From Ustilago trichophora (Eukaryota > Basidiomycota > Ustilaginomycetes > Ustilaginales > Ustilaginaceae), in contig OOIN01000012.1 in the NCBI GenBank assembly GCA_900323505.1, positions 62,001-126,000 of the forward strand: a DNA stretch of 64,000 nucleotides, given 5' to 3'. Position numbers and translations under genes: made by a program. Below the pieces are notes generated by a model that was not told the DNA's origin, did not search any database, and worked only from the letters and a program-made list of their open reading frames with translations. Below, piece after piece: positions 32,030-44,758 of the stretch (position 1 is the stretch's first letter; each line of letters starts with the position of its first letter).

Positions 32030-33229
32030 TTACCAACGGTAACGGAAGGAGCTGACTTGGTCACCTTTAAGGCTCTTTGCCTCTTCTCTTGTAGCATAAG
32101 TTCCACCACCACCTACATGCATTCTTCTGAAGAGGCCACCGATGGCACCTGCTTTGTGAGCCTCTTGAGAACGAATACGAGCGGCTTCTGCCTGAAGATC
32201 TTTACCCGAAGCAACGATTGCTGGGTCATCTGCAAGGATTGTCTCGTCGCGTTTACCCGCATCGCGCTGACGATTTTCGTACTGAAGACCAAAGTAGAAG
32301 ATGGTGTTGCTGATAATGCCAATCACGATATAAGCCAGGACGACGGCATGACCCATAATGAAGCGAGGACCTGTTTTTTTAGGATAAATGTTGGAGCTAA
32401 CGGCACCGTTGATGTTTCCAAAGGAAATGACGACTCCGGTAACTACAGATCGAACGTATGCACCCTCGCTGTTTCCAGCGACAATGGCGATGGTGTTGGA
32501 GATCATGGGATAGATTCCGAGCGCAGCGAGGTAGACTCCAAAGTAGGATACGCCGGGCTTGGTCTTGGGATCGTTGGCGATCAGAATCACGTATCCGATC
32601 ACACCCATGGTCGAGAGAGCGATCGAGTAGAGTGTTCTTCGCGAAGTTCTATCAGCGCAGAAACCTACGACAACGGTGAACAGACAGGCGACAATGTAGA
32701 CGGGGATGGAGATGAGGTTGGCCACATTGGCCGTGTAACGAGGGTTGAGAGCCTTGACGATCGTCGGCGTAAAGAGCGAGAATGCATAGAGGGGACCTAC
32801 GCAACCTGCATAGGCACCCAAACCGACATAAGTCTTCCAGTCGAGGAAAGCCTTCCAGACGTTGCTCCACTTGAAACCTTCACCTGCAGCCGAGAACTGC
32901 TGGTCGCTTTGAAGACGGTAAATGACGGCTCTGCGCTCCGAGTCGGAGAGGAACTTGGCCGTGTCTGGGAAGTCGACGCAGAACCAGAAGCTAAGCACAC
33001 CTGCAAGGAAGGTGACCAGTCCGATGATGATAAAGATCCATCGCCAGCCGGAGTAGCCACCGGTTCCGTCCATCTTGTTGATGGCAAAGGCGAGCAATCC
33101 ACCGAAGGCGCCCGAGATGGTGGCAGCCGAGAAGAAGATTGAGGCACGCAATCCGAATTCGCTTCGCTTGTACCAACCGGAAATCAACTGTTGTTTTGTG
33201 GATAGTAGAAGAGAAGAAGGAGAAGAGCG

Positions 33230-33260
<31 letters not shown>

Positions 33261-33873
33261 AAGTCAGTACGTGGATCGCAGAGAGAGAGAGAGAGGAAGA
33301 AGAGAGAGAACGCGTGAGTGGAAAGGGGGAAAGAAGACTGACAAAGTTGGCACCGGGGAAGAGACCGGCTTCGGTGACACCGAGGAAGAATCGAGCGAGG
33401 AGAAGACCTTGATAGTTGTGAACCAAGCCTTGAGAGATCATGCAGATGCCGACGAGGATGGTGATGATAGGGAACCAGATGGAAGGACGGAGTCGCTTTA
33501 GTAGAATGTTGGATGGGACTTCGAAGAGGGCGTATGGGAAGAAGAAGACGGTCAAGGCGAGGTTGTACTGCTCGCTTGTGAGTTTGAGCTCCTTTTCGAG
33601 GCCGTAAAGACGAGCGTTTCCAATGGCACTGCGGTCCAAGAATGAGAGAAGATAGAGGACAGAGAGCCATGGGATGAGGCGGAAATCGACCTTTCTCATG
33701 AGCTTTTTCTCGTCGACATCGGCAGGAAAGCCTTGACCCTCTGGAAAAGCTCGCTCGTCTGGGGTGCCAGCATCGCCACGAGTCATGGTAGAGACCATTG
33801 GACCGCCGAGGCTTTTGTCTTGTTTGTCATCGTAAGAAGAAGCATGATGAGCTTCGCTATTGTTGGAAGACAT
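32030..33873 (-). CDS. MFS permease, Dal5/anion:cation symporter (ACS) family
   Basis: Plasma-membrane transporter of 562 residues in two exons. Exon 1 is 33,343-33,873 (ATG at 33,873, MSSNNSE) and exon 2 is 32,030-33,187. The 155-bp intron (33,188-33,342) uses GTCAGT...AACAG and rejoins PGANF to LISGWYKRSEFG in phase. Seen: an N-terminal ACS signature (KVDFRLIPWLSVLYLLSFLDRSAIGNA), the motif-A-like region around PSNILLKRLRPSIWFP, FLGVTEAGLFPG, a central loop with SDSERRAVIYRLQ, and twelve predicted hydrophobic helices. Family members carry allantoate, nicotinate, pantothenate and similar organic anions; the substrate cannot be read from sequence. The intron contains A-rich and GA-rich runs. 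A long plus-strand frame over exon 2 is a shadow. Confidence 0.92.
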
Positions 33874-36004
33874 GATAATGTAGTAGAGGTGTGGATGGGA
33901 GAAGAGGCAAGGTGTGGGGAACAAGAAAACGACGTCAAGTGTGGGGAAAACAAAAGAGCCGATGCTTTATACGTTGTATTCTGACATAAAATTGTGGGGT
34001 AGGTGTACTGTACTGCAGCAACTCGTGGCCAAATGAGGTTTTTGGCTAGCTAGCTGAGGTGAAGAATGGGGTCGCTTAGCTTGTGTGTGTGGGGGAGGGG
34101 GATTGGAGGTGTGGTGCAGAATCAACGCCGAATGCTGTACGGCGATACTCTTGCCACATTGGGTGATGCAGAGTGTACAGAGTAGGCATGTCTGTGTCTG
34201 TGTCTGCATGTGGTTTCTCAGCTGGTTCTGAATCTTGTTTTTGCTTATCTCGTAGTTTGTGGGACCAGCTTCGGACCGGGATTTGTGTCAAGGGACTTGA
34301 GATGTGGTGCAGATGGGCAGTTACTGGTACATGCAGACGGTCAAGCAGACACAATTCCAAGTCTCAGAGAAGACGGCTCTGCGGTCAAGAGCCAGGGGGG
34401 GCCCCACATGGAGGTTTGCCAAATTGGATGGGACGGCGAGTATCCAAAAGGCAAACAACGCGGGGCATTCGCCGATAGTGTTTCCCATTCTTTAGAAAGC
34501 CAGGACTGCCTGCATCTTTGTTCGAATCGCCGAAAAAGAAAAAGAAAAGGAGGCTGAATTTCAATTTACAGTACTGCACAGTACTGTAGTTATTTTCAGA
34601 TTTGACATTTTCAACGTCTCCCAAACCCATTTGATCCATGTCCGAAATTGCCGTGTCCGCCATACCGACAGACACTTGACTCTAGACCAGTTGACCGTCC
34701 AAGGGTTCTAGCTTGTTGAATTTTCTCCGATCGCCCGCGCGCCCACCTGTCTCTTTGGCCATGGGTCGGATAAAGCATTTCCATTTCAATTTCGACCCTT
34801 CGGATCTCCCCGCATTCAAGACCTTGACAACTGATCCATCGCCTCGAAACCCATCCTTGGCGGCCTTCTTCCCGCATTACAGCAGCTAGCTGCCTTTAGG
34901 ATCACGTAAAACCGGGGAAACCTGTCACACACGAAGCGCACCCCCCCTCGCCCTCACCATACACACACAATTGTCTAGACCCGAGAGGTCGGTGTGCTGG
35001 AGCTATTGTATTGTACCTTTTCATCATCTTGGCTCTACGGAAAGGTACGAAACACATGTGGGCGGAAGTCTCCGCATGGCCGTGATTTTGACCAACACCT
35101 TGTTATTTTTCATGCTCTTGTACGTGCTAACGTGGCATGTTGCCCTTCTAGACCATGCTTCGGCACCTTTCTTGATATCACTATCACTATCACTATCGCA
35201 ATCACAATTACAATCACAGCAATTTATCTTGATCCGTCATGACCTTCAAGACCGCACTAGCAAGTCCGTCAACTTGCAAATCCGTCTTGGGTTAACCCCG
35301 CAAAAGTATGCACCAATTCGTCTTGTGGCAATCCTTCCACGTGCTGGTTGGTCAGGCACATGCTCATCAAAACCCCATTCCTCAACGAGGCTCCTCCACA
35401 GATCCTTCATCCTGCCTCCGTCTTGCTCCTTTATGTCTTGCTCGTTCGATTTCACCATATTGTAAAAAAAGCGTTATTGGCTCCATGCGGACAAATCAAA
35501 AGTCGTTTCAAGTTGCTTCTTTGGGCTGGCTGTGGCTGGTTTGGTATTTTGACCGGTCAAGTCGGTTCGAAAAGTGGCGCATCTGTCGCCAAGCCAATGC
35601 ACTGTAGTGTCACACCGCGCCCACGTCGATTGGTGGTGCCAGTCCTCTCCGCGGCTTTGCTCTCGGTGAAATTGCGGTGCGTTGTTAGACTTTTTCCCAC
35701 AATAGATCGGCGATCGAGAAAATGTAGCCACAAACCTCGGCCGAAGTCACGCGCTTCTTTTTTCACTGACCGACTGACCATTGGATAGAGCGTCATCGTA
35801 GAGAGAGAGAGAGAGAGAGAGGCAGAAGCGCAGCTAACAAATTCATCCCAAAATTCCAAGACTTGACAACGCACAAATCTGAGCATTATTCCGATTACCG
35901 CCAGGAAAGCGCAAGCTGAACCCCTTCTCCAGAGAATAGCAATCTGAAGCTCGACATCATCTTCGACTTTACCACACCATCTCACACTTTTACATATCGT
36001 CAAA
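33874..36004. other. Divergent intergenic region, no gene seen
   Basis: Upstream of both the MFS permease (minus) and RPS21 (plus). Contains GTACTGTAC motifs at 34,004-34,018 and 34,567-34,588, and a GA run near 35,800-35,820. Nothing here codes convincingly. Confidence 0.6.
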
Positions 36005-37509
36005 ATGGAGAACGACCGCGTAAGTTGCGCTACTCCATTCTCCCACCTCGTATGGACACGGCAGCATCGTACATCGACCAGCATGAAGCCAACATATATG
36101 CATTCAACATTAACTCGCCCTTCATTATGATGAACCGCAGCATAAAATTGCCTGCTTCGACAAATCGACTCTTTTCGACAAAATTCACCTTGATGTCCAG
36201 TTTTTGAAGATCCTTGCAGGATGAAGGGCTGTCATTATCGACGTTGGTATACAGAGACAAGTTGGACGATTTTTACGAACAATGATGGGCATGCTTGTAG
36301 GATCAGACAGCGGACAGAGTCATTGTTGCAACACGGCCGACGTACGAGGCCATCTCAAAGACAAGGCACTGTTGTCAGACTTTTGTCACCTGCGTAATGT
36401 CCCGGCTGGTCTCATTCACTCATTGGCCATCATTGACATTCAACATCGGTCTCGTCAAAGTATTGCGGATTCTCTTTCTCGATGCAAAAGCCACCCACAC
36501 AACCTCTTCCATTGCATCATTTCAACCGCCTCGACATTCATGCATCCTTTCCTCCATGCCAGTCTTGTACCGATGCAGCCTGCCAGTTCGAATCCGACGA
36601 AACCCCGCCTCGCACGAGCATTTCCCACTGACTCTTTTTCTTTGTACACACATCCATTACCGCCATTCGTTTTTCGATTAACAGGGAGACCTTGTTGACC
36701 TTTACGTTCCCCGAAAGTGCGCCGCCACTGGCCGCATCATTGAGGCCAAGGACCACGCTTCGGTTCAGATTGCCGTTGCCGACGTCGATGCCAACGGTCG
36801 CATGATCCCCGGTCAGTCGACCGTCTTCCCCCTCTCCGGCTTTGTTCGTCAGCTTGGTGAGGGCGATGACTCGCTCAACCGTCTTGCCCAGAAGGAGGGT
36901 CGTAAGTATCCCAGTTTTCCCCCTCCAACAAGTGACAGCAGAACAGCACGCATTCGAGCAACAGCAGCAGCAATAATAGCAAAAGCATAAGCAAGAGCAG
37001 GAATGTTGGTAGAAGCGGCACAAGGTTAGCCCAAAAGCAGATGTTGCAGCAACACAAACACACGGTACCAGAACAGCCAACCCCCACCGCCCTTGACAGT
37101 CTGCATCAGGCGCCTTTTACGCCTTTCGCAGGATTCCAAAACACTTTTCTAAAGGAGCGAAGATCAATCACAACAGCATCGGATTAAGATCTCAATGCCC
37201 GGTCATTCCTTTTTTTTAAACAAGCTTTGACCTTCAGTGGGCCCTAGAGAGTCAGACCTTTGCTACATGTTTTATACCATATGCAACAGATGTTTCGTAG
37301 AGATGGAGGATGATGTGGAGTTAAGAAAGGTTATTAGTCGGAGGAGGAGGATGGGAATGCTGGCGCGTTTTGGCTTATCCTTTTGGTCTCCCTCTTTGAC
37401 ATGTTTGCTTTGTTTCGAACAACATTCTAACTCTCTCTCTCTCTCTCTCTCTCTTTTTGGAACTTTGTTTGGATTAGTCCTTCGCAACGTTTGGAGCTAC
37501 CAGAAGTAA
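36005..37509 (+). CDS. rps21: 40S ribosomal protein S21 (eS21)
   Basis: Small-subunit ribosomal protein. Three exons: 36,005-36,019 (only five codons), 36,685-36,901 and 37,478-37,509. They join to 87 residues, exactly the eukaryotic S21 length. Seen: [53 protein letters not shown] and the conserved end NVWSYQK. Introns are GTAAGT-AG and unusually long for this genome (665 and 576 bp, together more than four times the coding length). A CT repeat sits just before the last acceptor. Ribosomal-protein genes with an intron directly after the first codons are common in fungi. Confidence 0.96.
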
Positions 37510-38510
37510 TTGTTTTCTTATTGATCATATCAAGTAATTTCTTCTCGGTTTGTTTCCTTTTCTTCTGCGCATTCATCTTAATGGCCTTCATTCCGTATAG
37601 GGGGGCTTATCGTCAAGTTGGCTTGAATACGAGCTAAGACTTTTGTACAATCCTCAATTTTTTGGTAGTTGTGTGCAACATGTTAGCTGCACTACTTTGA
37701 ACCCATGAAAAAAATCATACTTCCATCAGAGACCTGGGTATCTTTATTGCTTTTGGGTTTGGGTTGGATTTTGGTGGGCTTACGGCTGGATCGTACAAGG
37801 TAGGAGTGTGACGGGTTTGGGGAGAGGAGGTGGATGGAGAGTGTTTGTTTGGGGAGAGATGCGATTGGAAGGATGTAATCTTGAGAAAAGAATCCAAATC
37901 CGAAAAAAAACAAAAACAAAAAAAAACCCGTCTGATAAAAACAACTTCTTGTACAGTACAGTGCAGTACAGTGCAGTACGCAGCGATGAGTATTTAAACA
38001 CGAAAAAACCCCGCCAACAAGCCTGATTTTTTTCAAGCACCAGTTTGACCCAATCCCACAGCATCCACAAGGATCTTGACACGGTTTGACTCAATACAAG
38101 CCGTAGCTTTGGCCTGAGAAATACCGCCACCTGCCACCAAACTGCAACACACAGAAGCGAGCTCCAACTCAGCGCGCCTTGCAAGATGGTATGTTTCGCC
38201 CTCAAAAGGCGTTTCTCAAAAACTCAATCACGCGCGCACTGCATGTGGCAAGACAACTACACCTTCTCTATAGACGCGAAAAAAAAAAACAAAAGAAACC
38301 AAGTCACAATTCATAAAAAAAAATAAAAAATCAAAAAGTAAGAATGCAAGACGCAAAAAGAACCAAAAAAAAACATAAGAAACCAAGTCACAATTCATAA
38401 AAAAAAAAAAGAATCAAAAAGTAAGAATGCAAGACACAAAAAGAACCAAAAAAAAAAAAAAGAGTGGTAGAATACAAGGAAAAAGGTGGCAAAACCATCA
38501 TACTCGAGGC
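37510..38510. other. Convergent intergenic region with A-rich tandem duplication
   Basis: Lies between the 3' ends of RPS21 and SIN3. Contains GTACAGTAC motifs at 37,951-37,979 and an 84-bp A-rich duplication near its right end; no coding sequence seen. Confidence 0.6.
38293..38460. repeat. 84-bp tandem duplication, A-rich
   Basis: Two near-identical copies (38,293-38,376 and 38,377-38,460), each starting AAGAAACCAAGTCACAATTC and differing mainly in A-run length. It lies about 50 bp beyond the SIN3 stop codon, so probably in its 3' untranslated or terminator region. Confidence 0.9.
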
Positions 38511-41500
38511 TCAAATCTCGACAACAGGCTCCGAAGCTTTAACGGCTTCAGCGATACCGTTGGGAGGAGCGACTCCCTCAACAGCAGCCCCACCAGCCCA
38601 TCCAGCAACAGCAACAGTGGTCGACTCGGCATTGTCCTCAATGTCACCATCGGCCATTCCAGCCGGACGGTCAATCGCCTGTCGACGGGCAGACAGCCAT
38701 TCTTCCCAGCGCTGCGATCGACGTTTCTTAACCACGGCAGCTTTGCGGTCCAGCTCGGACTTTTCGTCCTCTGGTCGGATGCGTACAAAGACGTCCTCGG
38801 TACCGTGTGCGAAAAAGAGCTTCAACGTGCGCAGACAGATGCGGATCTCCAACCCGCTCCGAGTCACGTATCGCGTCCCAACGACATCATTGTCCGTAGT
38901 GCCATTGCCACACAGCGATCGTCGGATGAACGGCGCCTGCGCCTCGGCTGCAAGACCCTCGGTAGGCGTCCACAGACTGAAACTCGACACGTAATGGAGC
39001 CAGTTTTGCTCGACGTTCCTCGCGTCGTCCAGGGTCAAATCATCCTTGGACAACATCTGGATCAGGAGGGTGCACGAAGAGGGAACCCACTCGAGGCGGA
39101 AGAGACTCTCATCCTTGCCGATCAAGTTTTCGGCCGCCATACGGTCGGCAATCTGCTGTCGATAGCTGGTAAGCGTGCTCTGCGGATTGGCGCGATTGGC
39201 CTCCATAATGGTGTGCATCTCCTGACACTTGCTGTCGGTGGTGAGGAATTGGACCACCTTGATCATGGCGCCAATCACCTTGTCCAAGGTGAAAACAATG
39301 TAACCCTCAATGCCGTACATGTACCTGACACTCTCTTCGTAGGTGCCCTGGTCGACATCTCCGTCAAAGAGCTTCTCGCACATGTCGAGGAGCGTGTCGT
39401 AGTATCGCGACGGGTGGAGCGTCAGACCGGCCTCCTCGTTGGTGGGCGCGACCGGGCCGAGGCTCGATGAGTTGGCAGCGGCACCCACAACGGCGGCGGG
39501 TCCACTGCCGCCATCCTGAAGACCAAGCTCGATGGCCAGAGGGTTGATCTTGCTGCGCAAAGGCTGCTTGTTGGCCATCTGAATACCGAGCGCCTTGACC
39601 TTGTGCAGGCGCGAGTACAGCAGCTGGAGGAGGCGGATAAAGACAAAGTACTGGCTGTTGCAGAAGAAATTGACGGGTCGCGCCGATGCCGATTCATCCT
39701 CGTCGTCAACGACGTCGCCAACATTGACGCTGTGGCCCTTTTGCGAATCGAATGTAGCGTTGAGGTCGGTGTTGATCCAGGTGGATGCGTTTTGATTCGA
39801 TGTCTCCTCGCCAGCGGCTGCATTCTCGGGCGCAACCTCCTTGGATGCGGTTTCAGCTTCGGTCGCCTTGGCGGCATCCACTTGATCCGAGGTGCTTGTC
39901 GAGGCAGCTTCCTTGTCAGCGATCGCTTCCGTCGAAGGGAGCGCAGCGGCCTCGACAGTCTTGGAGGAGGAGGAGGGCGAGGAGGAGGAGGCGGCGGCGG
40001 CGGCGGCGGCATCCTCCATATCCACGTCTTCGGCCGAGGCAACAGCAGGTGCCACAGTGTTGGAGGTCTGATTCGCAAGGGCTTCCACTGCAGAGTCGAC
40101 GTCGGCAACAATAGTAGGGCTCGAGGCTCGTGCGTTGGCAGAGGCAGCGGCGCCGGTAGCGTCGACAGACTCTTCGGTGCCGTCTTCGTTCTGCTTGGAA
40201 GTCTCGGCTTGGTTCTTGAGAATCTTTTTGCGCAGATCGCCAGCCTGCTTCTTGCCGCGTCGGCTAGCGGAGCCAGATGCAGACGAAGAGGCGTCATCAT
40301 CGTCGGCCGCAGTGCCTTCGCTTCTGGCATCGTCATCGGCTTGACTCTTGGCTTCGTCGTCATCCAGATCAACGTCGCCGTTGAGAAGCTCTTCAAACTC
40401 GGCAGCGTCAACGGCAAGCAGTTTGGGCACAAACGCTCGCAGGAAAGCCTCGATCCTCTCTCGGTCATTGGAGCTGTAGCTTCCCGTGGCTCGATCGAGG
40501 TAGCTAAAGGCAAGCTTGAGGACGTCAGTCAAGACGTGCATGTCGTCCATGACGTAGACGAGCTGATGACGAGGCTTTGGTCGCGGCAACGTAGGATCCA
40601 TGCTGAGTCGACGCTGCTGCTGCTGAAGCTTGCGTGCTTCGATCTCGGCAAGGAAGGCCTTGGCGGTGATGGCCTTTTTGTCAGAAGCCTTGAAGTTGAC
40701 GCCCTGATGGTCGAGACTCTTGTAGTAGTTGCGCGCATCGACTTCGCGCCAGACCTTGTTCCACTCGCGTTGGGCGCGCTTCCATTCCTCGTCCTTTTGC
40801 TTGAGTCGATGCAGCACGATGGGAACGGAAACGCAGGGCGTGTCGTGCAGCGCATTGATGACTTCGAGACCCTGCTCGCGGCCATAGACCTTTTTGATGA
40901 CACGCTGGTAGATGCTCTTGCTCTGGCCACCAAGACCCGGCTTGAGACGGAAGGCGGCCTTCTCCTCGTTGTCCATGGTGGAGATGCGGGCAGCGATGGG
41001 CTCGAGCAGCGCAATGGTGCGGAGATTGGCCTCAATGTGGTAGTCGTACTCGTGCCTCTCCTCCTCGGATCGGTACAGCGCATCCTCGTATGGATTCTTC
41101 TTGTGCGGGTTGAAGCCTTCTCCCTCGGAAGCCCAGGTGGGGTGACTGACCCAGCTGTCGTTGAGGACTTCCCAGCACATGGGGTCTCGTCCGGAACAGG
41201 CCAGGTTGACTTCGGACTTGGGCAACTTGCGGTAGGAAGCGCCGTAGACCTTGCAGTTGTTGAGGTCGACCCTTTCACGGAGCGGAGCAGGGACGTTTTC
41301 GACAATGGGATCCTCGTTGTCGAGCCAGCCGTGGCGACCCATGTCGTAGCCACACAAGCCCTTGAAGGTCGCGAACAGCTCGCGGTTGCCACCGATAAAG
41401 AGAGCGGCGCGATCGACCAGGGTCTTGACGTCGATGATGTCCTGAGTGTAAAGGTTGAGGAGCTTGAGAAAGTCGAGGTAGGTGGTGCGGTCGTCAATGT

Positions 41501-43263
41501 GCTTCTTGACACGGTCGAAGAAAGCGACCTCGTCGAGCGTGGCGAGCGGAGCTTGAGGCTGACCTAGGGCGAGGCCGTTGACGACGGTACCTTGGGGCAC
41601 AAGGCCCGTAGCTTCGGCGGCAACCATGCCATCGATGCCGTAGACATGGTGCATCTGTCCTGGATGCGCAAAAGTCGGCGAAGCCGGGAGCGGCTCTTGA
41701 CGAAGAGGTGGGGTGCGCTGCTCGGCCTTGTGACCGTGCTTTGACTTTTTGGTCTTGCCCGAGCCGGGCTTGCCGGATTCGTTGGCACCGCTGCGCTTCT
41801 TGCGCGAACCAGAGGAAGGGGCACCAGACGCACCAGGAATAGATGCAGAACCAGCTTTGCGGCCGGCATCGGGTCCTTCGCCAGGAGCTCCTCTGTAACC
41901 GGGCTGAGCTGGCATACCAGCTGGAGGTGGGCCACCAGCAGCGTTGCCGCCGAGACCCGAGGTTACTTGGCCGAGCATGTTGAAGAGGCCGCCGCTGGGT
42001 TGAGCACCGGCGGTGGTGTCGGGCAGGAATTGCTTGAACTCGTCGAGGAGGTCCTTGGCGTTTTCAAAGAGGACAGTGACTTGGGCATAGACGTCGTGGA
42101 TGGGTCGCTGCTCCTTTTGATATGTCTGCAAGATCTCGAGGAATTGCTTGTAAGTGTCGGGATCCTGCGAGAAGCGTTGCTTGATCTTGTTGACGTAGTT
42201 GATGGCGTGGTTGAATTCGACAGGGGGACGTTTGGGATCCTGGACAGGCGTCATTGGACCAGCGGGACCGCCGTGCATGCCAGCGTGGCCACTGGAGCCA
42301 GGTCCAGCGGGTGGGGCACCTCCTGGGCCCATGGGCATGGGCGATTGAGGACGGCCGTGGCTGTGGTGAGGAGGCACGGGTCCCATTGGACCGGGGCCAG
42401 GACCGTGGCCGGGATGTTGAGGGCCACCTGGACCCATGGGCTGACCGGCGGCGCCGCCTGGGAAGTTGGCACCGCCAGGACCATGAGCCATGGGATGACC
42501 AGGCGGGCCACCCATATACGGCATTGCACCGGGTGGGCCGTCGTGGCCATGAGAAGGAGGAGGAGGAGGAGGAGGAGGAGGATGAGGATGCATGTGCGAA
42601 GGAGGTTGTTCGGCATGTCGGGGACCCGAAGCGTGCATCATGCCCATGCCGCCAGGGCCACCAGGAGCGCCAGGGCCTCTGGGACCGGATGGCTGGGTTG
42701 AAGGGCCCGGAGGTGGACCGGAAGCGCCAGCGCCGCTCATACGGTTGATGGCGCCAGCGATACCGACACCGCCTGGAGTCTGGGTAGTAGTGCCCGTAGG
42801 GGTTGTGACGGTGATGAGATTGCTCTCGCTTGGATCCAAGCTGCATTCGATACGGTAGCCCGGAGGCAAAAAGGTGTTGAAGCCCTGGATGAGGCTTGGA
42901 TGGCCACGGAAGAGGGTCGAGACTCTTTCGATAACGCCAGGGGTATCTATGGACTGGCTCTTGAACTGTAGGAGGAGAAAGAAAGGCGAGGCAAGGAGGG
43001 CGCAGAGTAAGACAGGCGGTTCTATGCAAAGAGACGAGATGGGATGGAAACTTGACTTACATCCTTCATAATGTCGAGGAAGCGATTGTAGACATCGGGA
43101 TGCTCTGCAAACTGAACCTTGACCTGGTCCAGGTAGGAGAGCGCATCCTTGACGTTGAGAGTCGCCTGTAGAGACGAGATGAATTGACAAAGAGGCAGAG
43201 TTAGATGGATCCAGCGGTGGAAGCGTGTTCGAGCGAGCGATGGATGAGTCGCAAACTTACCAT
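38511..43263 (-). CDS. sin3: SIN3 transcriptional corepressor (paired amphipathic helix protein)
   Basis: Scaffold of the Sin3-Rpd3 histone deacetylase complex in the nucleus. Exons: ATG alone at 43,261-43,263; 43,061-43,165; 38,511-42,965; total 1,520 residues. Introns (95 bp each) are GTAAGT-AG. Seen: PAH1 (about 2-75, [20 protein letters not shown] joined to [18 protein letters not shown]), a Pro/Gly/His-rich linker, PAH2 (about 285-355, [21 protein letters not shown]), PAH3 (about 513-580), the HDAC-interaction domain (about 616-820, from [20 protein letters not shown]), an acidic/Ala-rich region, and the C-terminal Sin3 domain (about 1,130-1,490). Domain order and length match the family. 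A 654-codon plus-strand frame opposite the middle is a shadow. Divergent from cytochrome c across a 1.5-kb spacer. Confidence 0.96.
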
Positions 43264-44170
43264 GATGGCGGTGAATCAGCGTCGAGCGCTGGGCGGATGT
43301 ATGTATGTAGAGAGGAGAGGGGTATGCACGATGGAGCCTTGTGGACGGAGAGGCGCGTAGAGGATGGATTGTGAGGCGACCAACGAGAGCATAGACCACC
43401 GAGCGTGGGTCAGAGGAGCATAGGTCGCGCAAGATGCTGCGAAAAGAGGAGCAGGGACGGTGAAAGTGATGTAGGACCGAGTGCTGCCGATAGGTGATGG
43501 TGGTGGTGGTGGCGATCGAGATGATGGTAGATGGTAGATGGTAGATGGGTAGATGGGTAGATGGTGGATGGTGGAGGACAAAGAGTTGAGTTCGGAACCG
43601 GTCCAATCGCCAGAGAGAGCAAAGAGACAGAGAGAGAGAGACAGAGGGCGAAAGAGAGAGGAAGAGCGAGAGAGAGCACAGTCCAATGTCAAATTACAGG
43701 CCAAACGCTACAACAGCCTCTCGCGACACAAAGTTACCGAATTCGCGCATCGCGATGGATTTCTAGCTGAGCAACACCAAAGATGTTTGCGACATCGGCG
43801 TAACATTCCGACTGCGCGTAAAGTGTGTTCTGACCTACGCTTAGTCATGCTTTTGATCTCATAATAAATCGGGACGAGAATCTCGATACACTATATATCA
43901 ACTTCCACCCGGCCGACTGGAGTTCCGGAACGCTTCGGATCGTGTGTGCGCCGACGATGACGTCGGAAGAAAAAAGCAAATTGTGTCGCGCCCGCCCGCC
44001 GAAATCGACGGTTCTTGGGATCTTCCTCTCGCCTAAACCGCCACATGAGAGCGTCGCTGCTGAACAAACACGGAAGCCGCCAAAAAGGTATAGCCGGTGA
44101 TGACGATCATACTGGTTGCACCTGACAAAGACGGTACAAACACGGATGCCGAAAAAGAATCTCATTCCGC

Positions 44171-44210
44171 CCTCGTTGGCCCTCGTTTGCCCTCGTTGGC
44201 CCTCGTTTGC
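44171..44210. repeat. 10-bp minisatellite, four units
   Basis: Four consecutive units alternating CCTCGTTGGC and CCTCGTTTGC, followed within 15 bp by a long GA dinucleotide tract. Confidence 0.9.
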
Positions 44211-44221
44211 CCCCATTTGCT

Positions 44222-44267
<46 letters not shown>

Positions 44268-44379
44268 GGAGTTTCAAGAATTTGCTTTTTCGCATATCTT
44301 GTGCAGCCAGATCGGAAAATCCTCGCCGGTTGACAGCCAACCAAAAACGAAACGGTTCGTTTCAATCAGCTCATCGCGA

Positions 44380-44659
44380 TTGGCTCTCGGAGCGTTCGGG
44401 TTGGCTTTGTCTCTTTTCTTTTTCCACACAATGCAAAGGCGCGTGCATGTGAGAAATCCAAACAAAAAAACAAAAAAGAGAAAGAAAAAAATCCAACCCG
44501 ATCCTCTCTATTCGTAAGCTGAAATTTACAGAAACCCTTTTGATTCTTCTTGTTGATTTCGCCCCAATTTTTCACCGAGTCAGGCTTGTTCCCCCTCCCG
44601 TATGACGAGCACACCTTCCGCGATTGGTCTCGTATAACGTATATTGATCCCCATCCAAT
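44380..44659 (+). promoter_or_regulatory. CCAAT-box motifs upstream of cytochrome c
   Basis: CCAAT pentamers at 44,655-44,659 (plus) and as ATTGG at 44,623-44,627 and 44,380-44,384 (minus), 100-380 bp before the cytochrome c start; an AT-rich stretch at about 44,632-44,646 could act as TATA. Fungal cytochrome c genes are commonly driven by the CCAAT-binding Hap complex. The pentamer is short, so chance occurrence is possible. Confidence 0.35.
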
Positions 44660-44758
44660 TTCATCCATCTCTCCTTCTCTTTTTCGCCACCACCAACAAA
44701 ACGACTCGTTCCCCCTCCCTCATCGTACAACACACACACACACACACATTCTATCAAA

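Larger units (their letters stand above)
43264..44758. other. Divergent SIN3/cytochrome c promoter region
   Basis: 1.5 kb between two start codons transcribed away from each other. Contains a short TAGATGG-type repeat (about 43,520-43,570), a 10-bp minisatellite, a GA tract (about 44,225-44,261) and CCAAT motifs on the cytochrome c side. No gene seen. Confidence 0.65.

Noticed and set aside
31862..33142. 426-codon plus-strand ORF over the MFS permease
   Set aside because: Antisense to exon 2 of a clear transporter; composition is that of a shadow frame.
35800..37450. Apparent inverted similarity between sequences flanking RPS21
   Set aside because: Only short matches around GATGATGT-GAG and GA/CT runs; overall similarity is too weak to call an inverted repeat.
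39603..41567. 654-codon plus-strand ORF opposite SIN3
   Set aside because: It lies antisense to well-conserved SIN3 domains; composition is a Val/Gly/Asp/Leu-rich shadow of GC-biased codons, with no domain.
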